This document shows positions 38,681 through 50,236 of a stretch of 64,000 nt of DNA, piece after piece. The translations under genes were made by a program, and so were the position numbers. The notes below the pieces were generated by a model. The model searched no databases. It saw nothing but the letters and a program-made list of their open reading frames with translations, and was not told the DNA's origin. Source of the DNA: Eulemur rufifrons (lineage: Eukaryota; Chordata; Mammalia; Primates; Lemuridae); NCBI RefSeq assembly GCF_041146395.1, contig NC_090984.1, positions 84,517,114 through 84,581,113 on the forward strand, in the 5' to 3' direction. Every line of letters starts with the position of its first letter. Within the stretch, counting starts at the first letter, position 1.

Positions 38681-39529
38681 TCAACTTAGTCTCCTGACCT
38701 AATTATCTCAACCCGTTGCTCCCTACAGCCACTGAGAACTTGGTTATGGCATGGTTCTCAATCTGAGTGCCCACAGAAATGGAAGCAGGGTGAGGCAGAC
38801 CCGATGCTCCTTGGCATCCTACTCCCAGCTGGCTACTTTAACACACTGTCCAGCAATGCTGATCCTTTCCTGCCCACGAAGGCAGACTTGAGAAGGCCCA
38901 AGTTCCAGACTGACATTCTGCCCACAGCTCTGGGCTATGTACCACTTCATACTCCAAGGGGGTGGGGAGGTTGAAGTTAGCATTTTCTGCTCACTTTCTA
39001 CGGATAAAGCATCTCTTAACTGATGAATGGAAATCAGCTTCCATTTCCTGCTGTATTACTCTTTTAAGAGACCTGGCGACAGGGCTGAATTCTTGCTAAT
39101 CCTCAGGTGGGCCGCCTACTCTCTGTACCATGCCAGTGGTCCCAAACGAGCTATAAAGATAGTCATTCCCCTTTTGAAATATTCAGCATGACATGATACC
39201 ACTGGGGTTAGCAGAGACTCTGGCTCTCTGGTTGATGGTGGAGATGTGTTCTGGGGATTTTGGAATGCTGGTTCCCTAGCCAAGGAGCACAACAATTCAG
39301 GAATGTGGTGGCTGTTTTTAGTGGCTCATGCATTTAAGCATCATGCCTGCTTGTCCCTATATCAACTCTAAATCTGCTTTAGTTGCCCAACTCTGGAAAT
39401 TAAAGAATTCTGTGCATTTCTGTATGCATCAGATTATATTTGGTCTTTCTTCCGACCAGCAGATAAAGCATTTCTCCAAAACAAATTGCCAGCTTCTTAC
39501 TTGTTTAATAGTTGAACTTCAAGGATGGA
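38681..39529. other. No gene or clear repeat seen
   Basis: Only short ORFs occur, including one at 39328-39657 with no recognised domain. Confidence 0.4.
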
Positions 39530-40200
39530 AGTGTATTTGTTCATTCCTTTCTTATTCAACAAATATTTATAAAACATCTTCTATGCACCAAGTGATAAAG
39601 AAGAGACTCCAAAAGCTAGAAAGGGCCCCAAGAAGTCACTTTCTTAAAATAATCTAAGAAAGAAGTTTTGCTATTTTAAATCTCTAGGAGAAATTTAAAA
39701 ATTCCACAATCTCTTGAAAAACTGCTCTAGAAGTGAATCCTCCAAACTCAAGAAAGAATTTCCATGGCCCAAAACTGTCATTGACGCAAGTTCTAGCTCA
39801 TTGGCTTGAGTGAAGATGGAGAATGATATCTTTAGCATAATTTGTGAAATAATCCTGTATACTCATTGTTATTGAGTTACCAATTCCTCTTCTCATCTAG
39901 CTAAAATAGTCTACAATATTGTTATCTTTACTTATGGGACCATTCTCCTATCCTTTAATCAGATTAGCTAATTTTTATTCAACAAGTATTTACTGAATGA
40001 TCAGGCAGAGCTTCAGAGAAGAAGACTAATTGAACTGCATCCTTAAATGAGAGGTAGACTGAAAGGACAGGGCATGACATTCTAGGAGAGGAACTAGCAT
40101 AACCATGGAAGTAGAACAAATGAATAAATTGAGGAAGGGTGCAGTGAGGTGCTGAATGGAAGGAAAGAGACAGGTTAGGAGAACTCTGCAATAATCTAGT
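39530..40200 (+). mobile_element. L2 LINE fragments
   Basis: Two L2-like pieces appear. One is near 39540-39600 (TTCATTCCTTTCTTATTCAACAAATATTTATAAAACATC). The other is at 39965-40190 (TTCAACAAGTATTTACTGAATGATC, GGCATGACATTCTAGGAGAGG). Confidence 0.5.
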
Positions 40201-40304
40201 TTTTCTCCCTGGATGGTGTTCATTTTCTTTCAGGAAGACAGGATAAGAACAATCCTCTCTTTGGAATTCTCTTGAGGACTTTTTAGATTTGGGAGTTTCT
40301 TTTT

Positions 40305-40790
40305 GTCAAGGATATTTTAATTGTAAGCAATATAAACCCACTCAAATTAGCTTAAGCAAAAAAGAATTTATTATAAAGAATCGGGTGTATAACCGGGAAC
40401 CTGAAGGTAGGAAGTCCGATGGATCTCACAAGAAAGAGGAAGAAGTGGCTATTCTCTCTCTCACACACACACTTCTGCTTCTCCCTGCACATCTGACTAA
40501 TTCTTCTCTCTCTTCAGTGGTTTCACAGCTTCTTCATTCACCTATTTGTTCCCACAGTTCCTGACCATACAAGCCTCTAGTCCGAGGAGAGAGTAAGCAG
40601 GATCAACATAACCCAATTCCAATCATCAGGAAAGATAATACAGTTGGCCCATCTAGGGTCAGGTCTCCACCCCCCAGTCCACCAATCGTGGCCCAGGCTG
40701 GGTTAAGGACTGCAAAAGCAGCTCTGCATACCCAGTTGCAGGTAGGTAGGCTCATTATCAGAGAACACCTGGTTGTGGCCACAGACACCA
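40305..40790 (+). repeat. Interspersed repeat, paralogue of 59915-60300
   Basis: The text TTGTAAGCAATATAAACCCACTCAAATTAGCTTAAGCAAAAAAGAATTTATT matches the layout at 59920 (TTGCAAGTGAATACAAATAACTCGAACTGCCTTAAGCATAAACAGG). The two then diverge in step. It is probably an old DNA-transposon-type or medium-reiterated repeat. The family is not resolved. Confidence 0.5.
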
Positions 40791-41848
40791 GATGGAAACA
40801 CTCACATGTGAATTTTCCTGAAAAAGGGACTGAAGAGGATGTACCCTTTCAATTAAATGTTTCATTTCCCTAGGTTGGCAACATAGTCCGGGTGGGCAGA
40901 ATGCCTTGTGTGAGACTCAGTGAAGGACAAACCAAGTATCAGAGCCAGGGCTCTGATGGGCCCGAAACAATGAGGAATAGTGAAGGAACTAAGGCTGCTC
41001 TTGTAGAGATGCAAAGACTCGAGAAGATCTGCTGCTGCCTCTCTTTGAATGCCTGATGGGCTGTAATTTTGAAGACAGATGAGTCTCCAAGGGAAAGAAC
41101 CAGATCAGGAATAGAACAGCCTGGAAATGGTGTGATGGTCTTGGTGTTAGTGAGTTTTCTATCAAAGAAGGGATTTCAAAATGTGGAAACAACCATTTTA
41201 TGTGATGTTTATAGAGATAATTCAAGTATCCAATGGAGGATTAATTAGATGACGTGTATTTAGATATGGACCTGTAATTAGATAGCCTTCCAACCCTCAA
41301 ATTCTACTATTTTTCTAATCAGTCAAGGCCCATCTTGGGATATACAAGAAAGAATCTTTCAACAACAGGCACTTAGAAAGAGCTCTTAACATTGAGAGGC
41401 AGGGAATCTGGTCCAACATTTCTCAAACTTAGCTCCACGGAACACGGGATGTCTACAGGTATTCTACAAACACAGGGCTTCATTGTCAAATAAAATGTCA
41501 CTTAAATACGGCAAAACAGGCTTCCTTACTGCAGGATATCTTAGGGCCTTTATTAAGTTGATGTTTATTATGAATCTCCAATAGATGAAATACACTAACG
41601 TTTTCCAAACTTATCTGACCACAATGAGGACTTAATGACGTCATATAATACATTAAATCCCACAAAATAAGATTTGAAAATGCTGGTGTAGCTCTATTGC
41701 CATGATTCTATGTCCATTTTTGGTCCCATACCCTTCTGAGAACAAACAAAAGCTTTGAACAATGCCCTCCCAGCCCCACCAATGAAAAATAAACATGCAT
41801 AAATACACATCAAATTTTGCATATAACTTCGGAGAAGATAAAAAACTA
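40791..41848. other. No gene or clear repeat seen
   Basis: No coding signal. A weak MER5-like phrase (CAACATTTCTCAAACTTAGC) occurs near 41415. Confidence 0.4.
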
Positions 41849-42168
41849 GGCTGGGCGCGGTGGCTCACGCCTGTAATCCTAGCACTCTGGGAGGCCAAGG
41901 TGGGCGGATCGTTTGAGCTCAGGAGTTTGAGACCAGCCTGAGCAAGAGCGAGACCCCACCTCTACTAAAAATAGAAAGAAATTATATGGACAGCTAAAAA
42001 TATATATAGAAAAAATTAGCCGGGCATGGTGGCGCATGCCTGTAGTCCCAGCTACTCGGGAGGCTGAGACAGGAGGATCGCTTGAGCTCAGGAGTTTGAG
42101 GTTGCTGTGAGCTAGGCTGACGCCACGGCACTCACTCTAGCCTGGGCAACAGAGTAAGACTCTGTCTC

Positions 42169-42197
<29 letters not shown>
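41849..42197 (+). mobile_element. Full-length strepsirrhine-type Alu
   Basis: It begins GGCTGGGCGCGGTGGCTCACGCC and has both arms, the internal A-rich linker with the extra TGGACAGCTAAAAATATATATAG segment, and a tail of about 28 A. The target duplication AAAAACTA is at 41841-41848 and 42193-42200. RNA polymerase III A and B box regions are preserved, which fits a young copy. Confidence 0.95.
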
Positions 42198-42199
<2 letters not shown>

Positions 42200-43669
42200 A
42201 TAGTGACCAGTCCATGGCTTCTCAGGTTTTCCTGGACTTCAGGTAATAAATTTCTATCCTAGATGATCTAAATTTCTAAATAAATTTTCTCTTAATTTAT
42301 ACATAAAACAGGGGCACAAGTCCTCCTTATTGCCTTACTTGTGTGAGTTGCACACAGTTCTCTCTGACCGTGCCTTAGTACTTGTCCCTCAGTGCGTACC
42401 ACCTGGAAGACAGCAGAACTCCTGCCATCTTTGGGACATCTCCCAGCTTATCTGCCCTCACTTGGACTCTCATGCAATGTTAAGCCTCTTTCCAAACCAG
42501 AACTCCTATTAAACTTGGTGAATAAAGAGATATTTGAAAAATGTTTCACACGATTTTTAAGATAATTTGAAGTCTTTTTCTAACACATAAAAAATATGAA
42601 GAACTAAATATGTGCATTATTACTATTCTACTATGCGGATATTTGGGAAATGTCTTTGTTTATAAAAACATGATCTTGGAGGAGGAGAAACCCGCCTCAT
42701 TTTTTATAAAAGGGTACATAATCACCACAGTTCTGGTGTCACCAGGAAAATGAAATATTTGGGGACAGGTATAAGATAAACTAGGGAAAAAGCAAAGAAC
42801 AAAGAGTGTAGATGAAATGAATTATCTAAATCAGAGAGGGTTATAAAATAGCACAGGTAAAAAGAACAAGCTTATCGTTTCTAAATTACTTCAGGCCTAT
42901 AAAAAAGGAAGCGTCTTAAAATGGGCTTTAAAAAGGGCTAACTCCAGTGCATGCATGTGGAAGCCAGATATATTACTTCTTGTGCATCTGTCATTAATTT
43001 TGTAATTAAAGTTTATGAATATCCCAGTTGAAAAACAAACGGTTTATATCAATGGAAATGATTTAGTTTTTATTTTTATCAAAGTTAGTAGATGTTAATA
43101 ATTCTTTTTCAGAGTAATAGTTGTTTGCACATTATAAGCACATGTCTTATGCTTTCCTTATAAGGATATCCGATGGAAAATTTTTTTTCTCCTTGGCGCC
43201 CTTATAGTCAGCATATTTCCGTTCGTATGAGAAGAAAGTAGTCATTTGAAGTCTATGGAGAAATGTCTGTTTGACTAACAGATGTCTACTCTGGAGTAAG
43301 CAGGAAGTCTTACAGTTCTTTCCCAACACAAAGGCCCACTCATGATAAAAGAAAAGACCAAACAGCTTGGGGATAAATAAGGCTGTTTCCACTCCACCAA
43401 ACATCTGTCCTAAGCCTGCCAGAAGGTGGAACCAAGAAAATCCCTAGTACCTCGTAATTAAATGCACTTTTTTTCTTTTACCCCCTACCCTCTCAGTGAC
43501 CATTCTCAATATTATTGAAAATCAGCCAAAATATTGTTATATTTATTCCACCACTAATATTTTAATCTGGAATGTTTAACAGCCAACCTCTAGCTATAAG
43601 GAAGCAAGTTTGCTCAGAAAAGAATGAACTCTGTGAGCTGGAGATGAATTTAAAATCCAGTTTAGTCAT
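42198..43669. other. No gene or clear repeat seen
   Basis: Short ORFs only. The AT-rich sequence has no repeat that I recognise. Confidence 0.4.
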
Positions 43670-44040
43670 TGTTATTTATTGAGCACCACTGTATGCCATT
43701 CAGTGTTCGAGGCACTCTGGATACAAAGGTGTGCATGGTTGACAACACTCATCGGTAAAGGCAGCCAATAAATTGTACTCAGAGAGGTAAGCAAGCTAAT
43801 TTAAAAAGTGATAAAACAGAATAAGGTGACAGGACAGAGAGTGACTGGTAGAGGACAGGGAGAAGGCTAATTTAGAGAGGGTGGTGTGTGGAGGTGACAT
43901 ATCAATAGAGACACGAATGATAAGGAGCAGCCCACCTTCTGCAGATTTAAGGCAGAGTGTTCCAGAAAAAGCAAACAGCAAGTATCAAGGCCCCGAGGTG
44001 AAAACAAGCTTGTTTTGTTCAAACAACAGAATGAATGCAC
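43670..44040 (+). mobile_element. L2 LINE 3' portion
   Basis: TTATTTATTGAGCACCACTGTATGCCATTCAGTGTTCGAGGCACTCTGGATACAAAGG is L2 text. It is followed by GTGACAGGACAGAGAGTGACTGG and GAGTGTTCCAGAAAAAGCAAACAGC, the usual downstream L2 phrases. Confidence 0.65.
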
Positions 44041-46210
44041 AAGTGCCTGGAGGATAGTCAACAAAGGGAAAATAAAAGAGGATGATTCAAGAAGACCAAG
44101 CATACATTACAGCCCAAGAATCATAAGAGAAAAAGAGAACTGTGGGCCTAATTGCAGCCAAATGATATGCCAGCCCCTTAGCTGAGTGAACAAAATAATT
44201 ACCCAGAAAGCAGTACAAATTTCATTTTTGCCACCTAGAAATAATGCAAACCTGTAAGAGTGGGCTCCTAAACAAATGTTCCAGAAAAAGACTTCTTCAT
44301 AATCAAGTACAGACTAGACCTGTCTCCATCAGGAGGTACTGTCTTCCTCTCTAGGGGTAAGGGCTGTCCATAAAGTGGCATCCTCTACTCCCTTTTCTCA
44401 GGTGGCAAATGCCCATTTATCCATCACCTCCTTTGCACTCTGGAACCTGGGTGTTCCGTATCACCAGAGTGATAAGGAGAAGGAAGCTCTGGCCTTGAAG
44501 GATTGTTCTGGAAGTCTGCCAGACTACTGGATTGTTTCCCAGTGCTCTGCAGAATGATCACATTGTTTCTAGGTAGAGTTAACATGGATTATTATCAGAA
44601 AGCTGGTTCACCCTAGATGAATTAATGAATTCTGACACCATACTTCAGGTTTTTTGCTAACTTTTTTGTATCCTCTAAAAAAAATTGAAATGAGACAAAA
44701 TCTGGTATTTTCCTCCTCTATATTAAGCCAGGCTCTATTCCACTCCAAGTGGTAATCATGAGAGGGAAGAAAAAGTACCAGGTAAGTGAAGAATGCAGGA
44801 GGAGATTTTCACCAAAGAAACTTAAATAGTTTCAGCAGAACACATATATTTATATACAATATAAGTAAAAAGGTAGGGAATCTGGGTGATATGGTCTAGT
44901 TCAACAGCCTAAAACTAGTTCAATAGTCTAGTTCAAATATGTATTTAAGTTCTATTGTGGGTAAAATGCAATCAAACAGCATCACATGCTACAGAGAAAT
45001 CATTTGTGAAAGGAAGAGTCAATCTATTCAACAACCTTTATTGTTTTATAGTTAGAAAAAGCCACAGCCACACAATCTTCAGCAACCACCTCCCTGATCA
45101 GTCAGCAGCCATCAGCACCAAGGCAAGACCCCTCACCAGCAAAAATTTACCACTCACTGAAGGGTCAGATGATCATTAGCATTTTTTAGCAATAAGGTAT
45201 TTTTAAATTAAGGTATATACATTGTATTTTCACACATAATGGTATTACACATTAGGAGACTACAGCATAGTATAAGCATAACTATTATATGCACTGGGAA
45301 ACAAAAAATTCATGTGACTTGCTTCATTGCTGTGGTCCAGAACCAAACCCACAAAATCTCTGAGGTATGCCTGTATATGACTTATATAAATATATACAAA
45401 TTGTATTATATATGTGTAATATATATAATTGTATATATACACAAAATAAAATAAAAATTGTGCAACAGGAGGACCTTGAAAATGTTTTTTTCCAGGGTCA
45501 CTATATATAAATCCAGCTTTCCTTATCCAACTAGTGAGGCAATGGTTTTCTCCACTCACTATTTTTACAATTTATTGCATGTCTATATCACACTCATTTC
45601 CATCCTTACGTAAAATATAATACTCTCTTCAACTTGTGTGCTGCTGTTTCTGTATCATTGTTTGTTCCTGTCTGCATTATTCATTTTAGGTAAATAGCAT
45701 TTATAGAGCACTTAACATATTTGTTTAACACAAATGTGTCAATATGCCTAAAGACATTAATCACTTTCACATTGTTGACCGTTCTGTATTCTAAAGTAGC
45801 CCGAAATATTATTCTGACATTTGGTTTTTTCAAAATAAAGAAATCAAGCTGATTACCTTTTAGACAGAGTTCAATGCTTATACAATACCCTAGTCATTTA
45901 CTCTTTTTTCATCAATTAAATATTACTTCAGAAGGGAGTATTTAAAGCACAAAAAATAAATTTCCCCTAGATTGCCCATTAGTAGACACAAACCTATAAG
46001 AATCTAAGTTTTATGGTCTTCCAATTCACTCTTTGCCATTAGATTTGTTCCTTTTTCCAAAAAGAGGGCAATAAAATAGTAGGCTCTGACCCAACTTCTA
46101 CAATTTCACATTGTCATATTTATATGATGTATATATGTGTGTGTGCATATGTACACACAGATACATACTATTATCCACTTCCCTTATATATAAGGGGACT
46201 CAAATGATGT
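44041..46210. other. No gene seen; AT-rich with short TA runs
   Basis: A TA-rich stretch lies at 45380-45460. No coding region or repeat family could be supported. Confidence 0.4.
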
Positions 46211-46547
46211 CTGAGGTAGCACATACAAATTTTTTACATAAGCAAACATACTTGAATATAGTTGATTACTGCTTTAGATCCTGCCTTAATTACCAAGGCT
46301 CTATTTTTTTCAAATCAGCATCTTTAAAGATATTTTGGATAGTGTAAGTGATAAATCAATCAGGTAAAAGAGAAGTATTTGATGAGTTACAGAAAGATGA
46401 TACCTGGATACTAGCCACTAGAAAGATGAACTCACCCACTGACAGTCTTCAAGACTGCCAACTTTTGATTGACCAACAACCTAGACATTAATATGAGCTC
46501 TGGCATAGCTAATTTGCTGTTGAAGACCTCTAATTAGCAACTAGTAA
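46211..46547 (+). repeat. Copy A of a direct repeat pair flanking the provirus
   Basis: This block is collinear with 56449-56777. Shared phrases include ATCAGCATCTTTAAAGA versus ATCAGCGTCTTTAAAGA, and GACTGCCAACTTTTGATTGACCAAC and CCTCTAATTAGCAACT in both. The identity by eye is roughly three quarters. I recognise no repeat family. It may be an uncatalogued interspersed repeat or an old local duplication. Confidence 0.75.
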
Positions 46548-46619
46548 ATGTTTCTTGAGATAATTAAGTTAACAGCAAATTGGCCCCTCATCATCTTTTA
46601 AACAAATGCATTAATTTCT

Positions 46620-48039
<1,420 letters not shown>

Positions 48040-48045
48040 CCCATT
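48040..48045. repeat. Proviral target site duplication, left copy
   Basis: The hexamer CCCATT immediately precedes the 5' LTR and is repeated after the 3' LTR at 55371-55376. Class II retroviral integrases typically leave 6 bp. Confidence 0.95.
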
Positions 48046-48151
48046 TGTGGGGAGCGGTCTAGGCCTCCTAGTGTATCCGCCCAGGACATGCATAGTCAGG
48101 CCCTCCACCTATCCCTGTGGGACACGCTTGTGGGACACACCTATCCGGGGC

Positions 48152-48158
48152 TATAAAA
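48152..48158 (+). promoter_or_regulatory. LTR TATA box
   Basis: TATAAAA lies about two fifths of the way from the 3' end of the LTR, with transcription expected to begin near 48180. It is the proviral promoter core. Confidence 0.85.
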
Positions 48159-48213
48159 GCAGCTTGCATTTCCTGTTCGAGGTCTCTCGCCATGTAACAG
48201 TTGTAGATGCCTC

Positions 48214-48219
48214 ATTAAA
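48214..48219 (+). terminator. LTR polyadenylation signal (ATTAAA)
   Basis: ATTAAA is followed about 25 bases later by GGTCGTGTCGTACTTG, a GT-rich downstream element. In the 3' LTR the same signal (55306-55311) would terminate genomic RNA. Confidence 0.75.
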
Positions 48220-48280
48220 CTACTGCTGGAAGAACTCCAACTGGTCGTGTCGTACTTGCTGGCAACTGCGGCGCGACAAG

Positions 48281-48298
48281 TGGTGCCGAAACCCGGGA
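48281..48298 (+). promoter_or_regulatory. Primer binding site, tRNA-Phe
   Basis: TGGTGCCGAAACCCGGGA is an exact 18-nt complement of the 3' end of mammalian tRNA-Phe with its CCA. It begins 2 bases after the 5' LTR. This is the primer used by IAP elements. Most primate class II elements (HML/HERV-K) use a lysine tRNA. Confidence 0.93.
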
Positions 48299-48330
48299 AC
48301 TCTCGCACCAGGCGGAGACAACCTCATTAG

Positions 48331-48338
48331 AGGTGAGT
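48331..48338 (+). promoter_or_regulatory. Leader 5' splice site
   Basis: AGGTGAGT is a perfect match to the donor consensus, with the cut after 48332, in the leader between the primer site and gag. Paired with the acceptor at 53480 it would remove gag-pro-pol and give env mRNA. Confidence 0.75.
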
Positions 48339-48394
48339 TCAGAACCGCAGTAGTAGAGGTAGAGTTGGACCCCCACCTTTGATCGTGCTTCACT

Positions 48395-50236
48395 ATGGGA
48401 AATTCCCCGAGCGCCCAGCTGCTCCGTGCTCTACAGGAGCTTTTGGCTGCACGAGAGTTGAAAATCCCCGAGCGTGTCTTACGGCATTTTATGCAGGAAG
48501 TAGATCGTGTGGCACCATGGTTTCTCCACTCGGGCTCTTTCACCGGTCCGAGCTGGGATAAATTAGAGAAGGACCTTCGCTGTGCCCGTGCTACTGGGCC
48601 CCTTCGAGAGTGCGTCCTTCCTATTTGGGCATTGGTGCGCACCTGCCTAGAGGACTCTCCTTGTAGTATTCAAGTGCAGCAGGGGCAGCAGGCTCTGAGT
48701 GACTATCAAGATAGTATGTCAGAAAGGGATAAGGGTGGTCCGGACCGGCCGGGGCGTTCGAGAACCCGGTCGGAAGAAAAGCGGGGAGCCGCCCGCAAGG
48801 GAGGGCGCTCAGGAAGGCGACGGGGACGCCCGTTGCCCGGCCCGTTATCTAGGGAGGACGTGGCTTGTAAAATGGCCGCCCTCCGTCTGTCTTCATCTTC
48901 TTCTTCTTCTTCCTCTTCTTTGTCCCGCTCTTCTTCCTCGTCTCGCGAGAGGGAGGCGGAGCTTTCTCCGGCCGATAAGGCGGACTTGGAGGAGGCGGTG
49001 ACGGCGTATGAGGCGGAGCGTTATCGCCCGCCTCCGTATGCCTCCGCCCCTCCCCCACCAGTTGATGGCGGGGGAGGTACATCTTTCATGTCCGACCGGG
49101 TTCGGAGAAAAGTCAGCCAGTGCTTTCCTGTATTTGAGGATGCCAACCAACAACGGCACCATGAGCCACTCGACTACAAGCTACTGAAGGACCTGGCCCA
49201 GGCAGTGCAGGCTTACGGTTGCAATGCCGCTTATACTAGGGGCCTGCTAGATCGTTTGGCTGCCCACGCTATGACTCCTAGTGATTGGGCCAGCACTGTG
49301 TGGGCTTGTTTATCCACCGGGCAGTATTTAGATTGGAAATCCCTTTACCAGGAGGCTTGTGTCAACCAAGCCCGTGTTAATGCTCAACAGGGTCAACCCG
49401 CTTGGAACGCTGATATGCTATTGGGTTTGGGTCAGTGGCAGAACAATCAAACCTGTTTCCCCGTACAAGTATATGCTCAGATTAACCAATTGGCCATAAA
49501 AGCTTGGCAGCAGCTGCCTAATCGGGGACAGGTTGCAGGTAACTTAACCAAAGTGGTTCAGGGACCTACAGAGCCTTTTTCTGATTTCGTGGCTCGTATG
49601 GTGGAATGTGCGGCCCGCATTTTCGGGGATGCTGACACGGTGATGCCCCTGGTAGAACAACTAGTGTTTGAGCAGTGCACTGAAGCCTGCCGCAATGCCA
49701 TTGTTCCTTGGAAGAACAAGGGCTTTACCGCTTGGCTTAAAGCTTGCCGGGAGATCGGGGGCCCACTGACCTCTGCAGGACTGGCAGCCGCTATCGTGGC
49801 TGCCCGGGAGAGTGCCAATGTGACCTGCTATAACTGCGGTCAACAAGGGCACATACGGCGACAGTGCCGGGCTTCTTCGCGCCCGCGCCCCCGGCCTTCC
49901 CGTGCGGTGCCGGAAATCTGCTCGCGCTGTGGCAAGGGGCGTCATTTGGCCTCTGAATGTCGATCCGTCAAGGATCTTCGGGGGCGGCCCCTGGACCCTG
50001 CAGGGAGTGCCCCCGCTGGAGGTGCTCGGCCTAAGGTCTTTAATGTGCCAAAAAACGGGAGGGAGGGCCCTCGACCCCAGGGCCCGCAAATGTATGGGGC
50101 CTTCCATCAGTCCCCGGCGACGCCAGCGCTGATGCCTCAGCTGCAATCGCCGTCACTAACGCCCCAAGGGAGGTCCGGCGAGCCACTTCGGGTTCCGCAG
50201 GATTGGACCTCCGTGCCACCACCCTCACAGTATTGA
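48395..50236 (+). CDS. gag: Gag polyprotein, intact (613 aa)
   Basis: Gag is the structural polyprotein that builds the particle. The start MGNS gives an N-terminal glycine with serine downstream, suited to myristoylation, and the ATG has A at -3 and G at +4. Matrix is about residues 1-150. A serine-only tract lies near 166-183. A PPPY late-budding motif is at 212-215. Capsid probably starts near 245 and carries the major homology region around 389-410. Nucleocapsid has two CCHC zinc fingers, at 478-491 and 509-522. The frame is fully open, ending in TGA at 50234. The last 60 codons overlap pro in the -1 frame, reached by the slippery site at 50050. No inactivating change is seen. Confidence 0.95.
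   Translation: MGNSPSAQLLRALQELLAARELKIPERVLRHFMQEVDRVAPWFLHSGSFTGPSWDKLEKDLRCARATGPLRECVLPIWALVRTCLEDSPCSIQVQQGQQALSDYQDSMSERDKGGPDRPGRSRTRSEEKRGAARKGGRSGRRRGRPLPGPLSREDVACKMAALRLSSSSSSSSSSLSRSSSSSREREAELSPADKADLEEAVTAYEAERYRPPPYASAPPPPVDGGGGTSFMSDRVRRKVSQCFPVFEDANQQRHHEPLDYKLLKDLAQAVQAYGCNAAYTRGLLDRLAAHAMTPSDWASTVWACLSTGQYLDWKSLYQEACVNQARVNAQQGQPAWNADMLLGLGQWQNNQTCFPVQVYAQINQLAIKAWQQLPNRGQVAGNLTKVVQGPTEPFSDFVARMVECAARIFGDADTVMPLVEQLVFEQCTEACRNAIVPWKNKGFTAWLKACREIGGPLTSAGLAAAIVAARESANVTCYNCGQQGHIRRQCRASSRPRPRPSRAVPEICSRCGKGRHLASECRSVKDLRGRPLDPAGSAPAGGARPKVFNVPKNGREGPRPQGPQMYGAFHQSPATPALMPQLQSPSLTPQGRSGEPLRVPQDWTSVPPPSQY
50050..50056 (+). promoter_or_regulatory. gag-pro -1 frameshift site
   Basis: AAAAAAC sits in the gag frame exactly as A AAA AAC, one of the strongest known -1 slippery heptamers. 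The pro frame is open from this point. A foldable H-type pseudoknot starts 8 bases downstream at 50065. Confidence 0.93.

Larger units (their letters stand above)
48046..48278 (+). repeat. 5' LTR (233 bp)
   Basis: It starts TGTGGGG and ends GCGACA, within the TG...CA rule. It carries a TATA box (48152-48158), an ATTAAA polyadenylation signal (48214-48219) and a GT-rich stretch after it. R would start about 25-30 bases after the TATA box. U3 includes the ten-base TGTGGGACAC twice (48116-48125 and 48129-48138), a possible enhancer repeat. It is identical to the 3' LTR and is short for a retrovirus. Confidence 0.97.

Noticed and set aside
48047..48382. 111-codon ORF spanning the 5' LTR and leader, and its 86-codon twin in the 3' LTR
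   Set aside because: Identical because the LTRs are identical. No domain, and it overlaps promoter, polyadenylation and primer sites.
48220..48642. 140-codon minus-strand ORF opposite gag
   Set aside because: Antisense shadow of a GC-rich real coding region. No recognisable protein features. Other minus-strand ORFs at 49558-50146 and 53995-54393 are the same.
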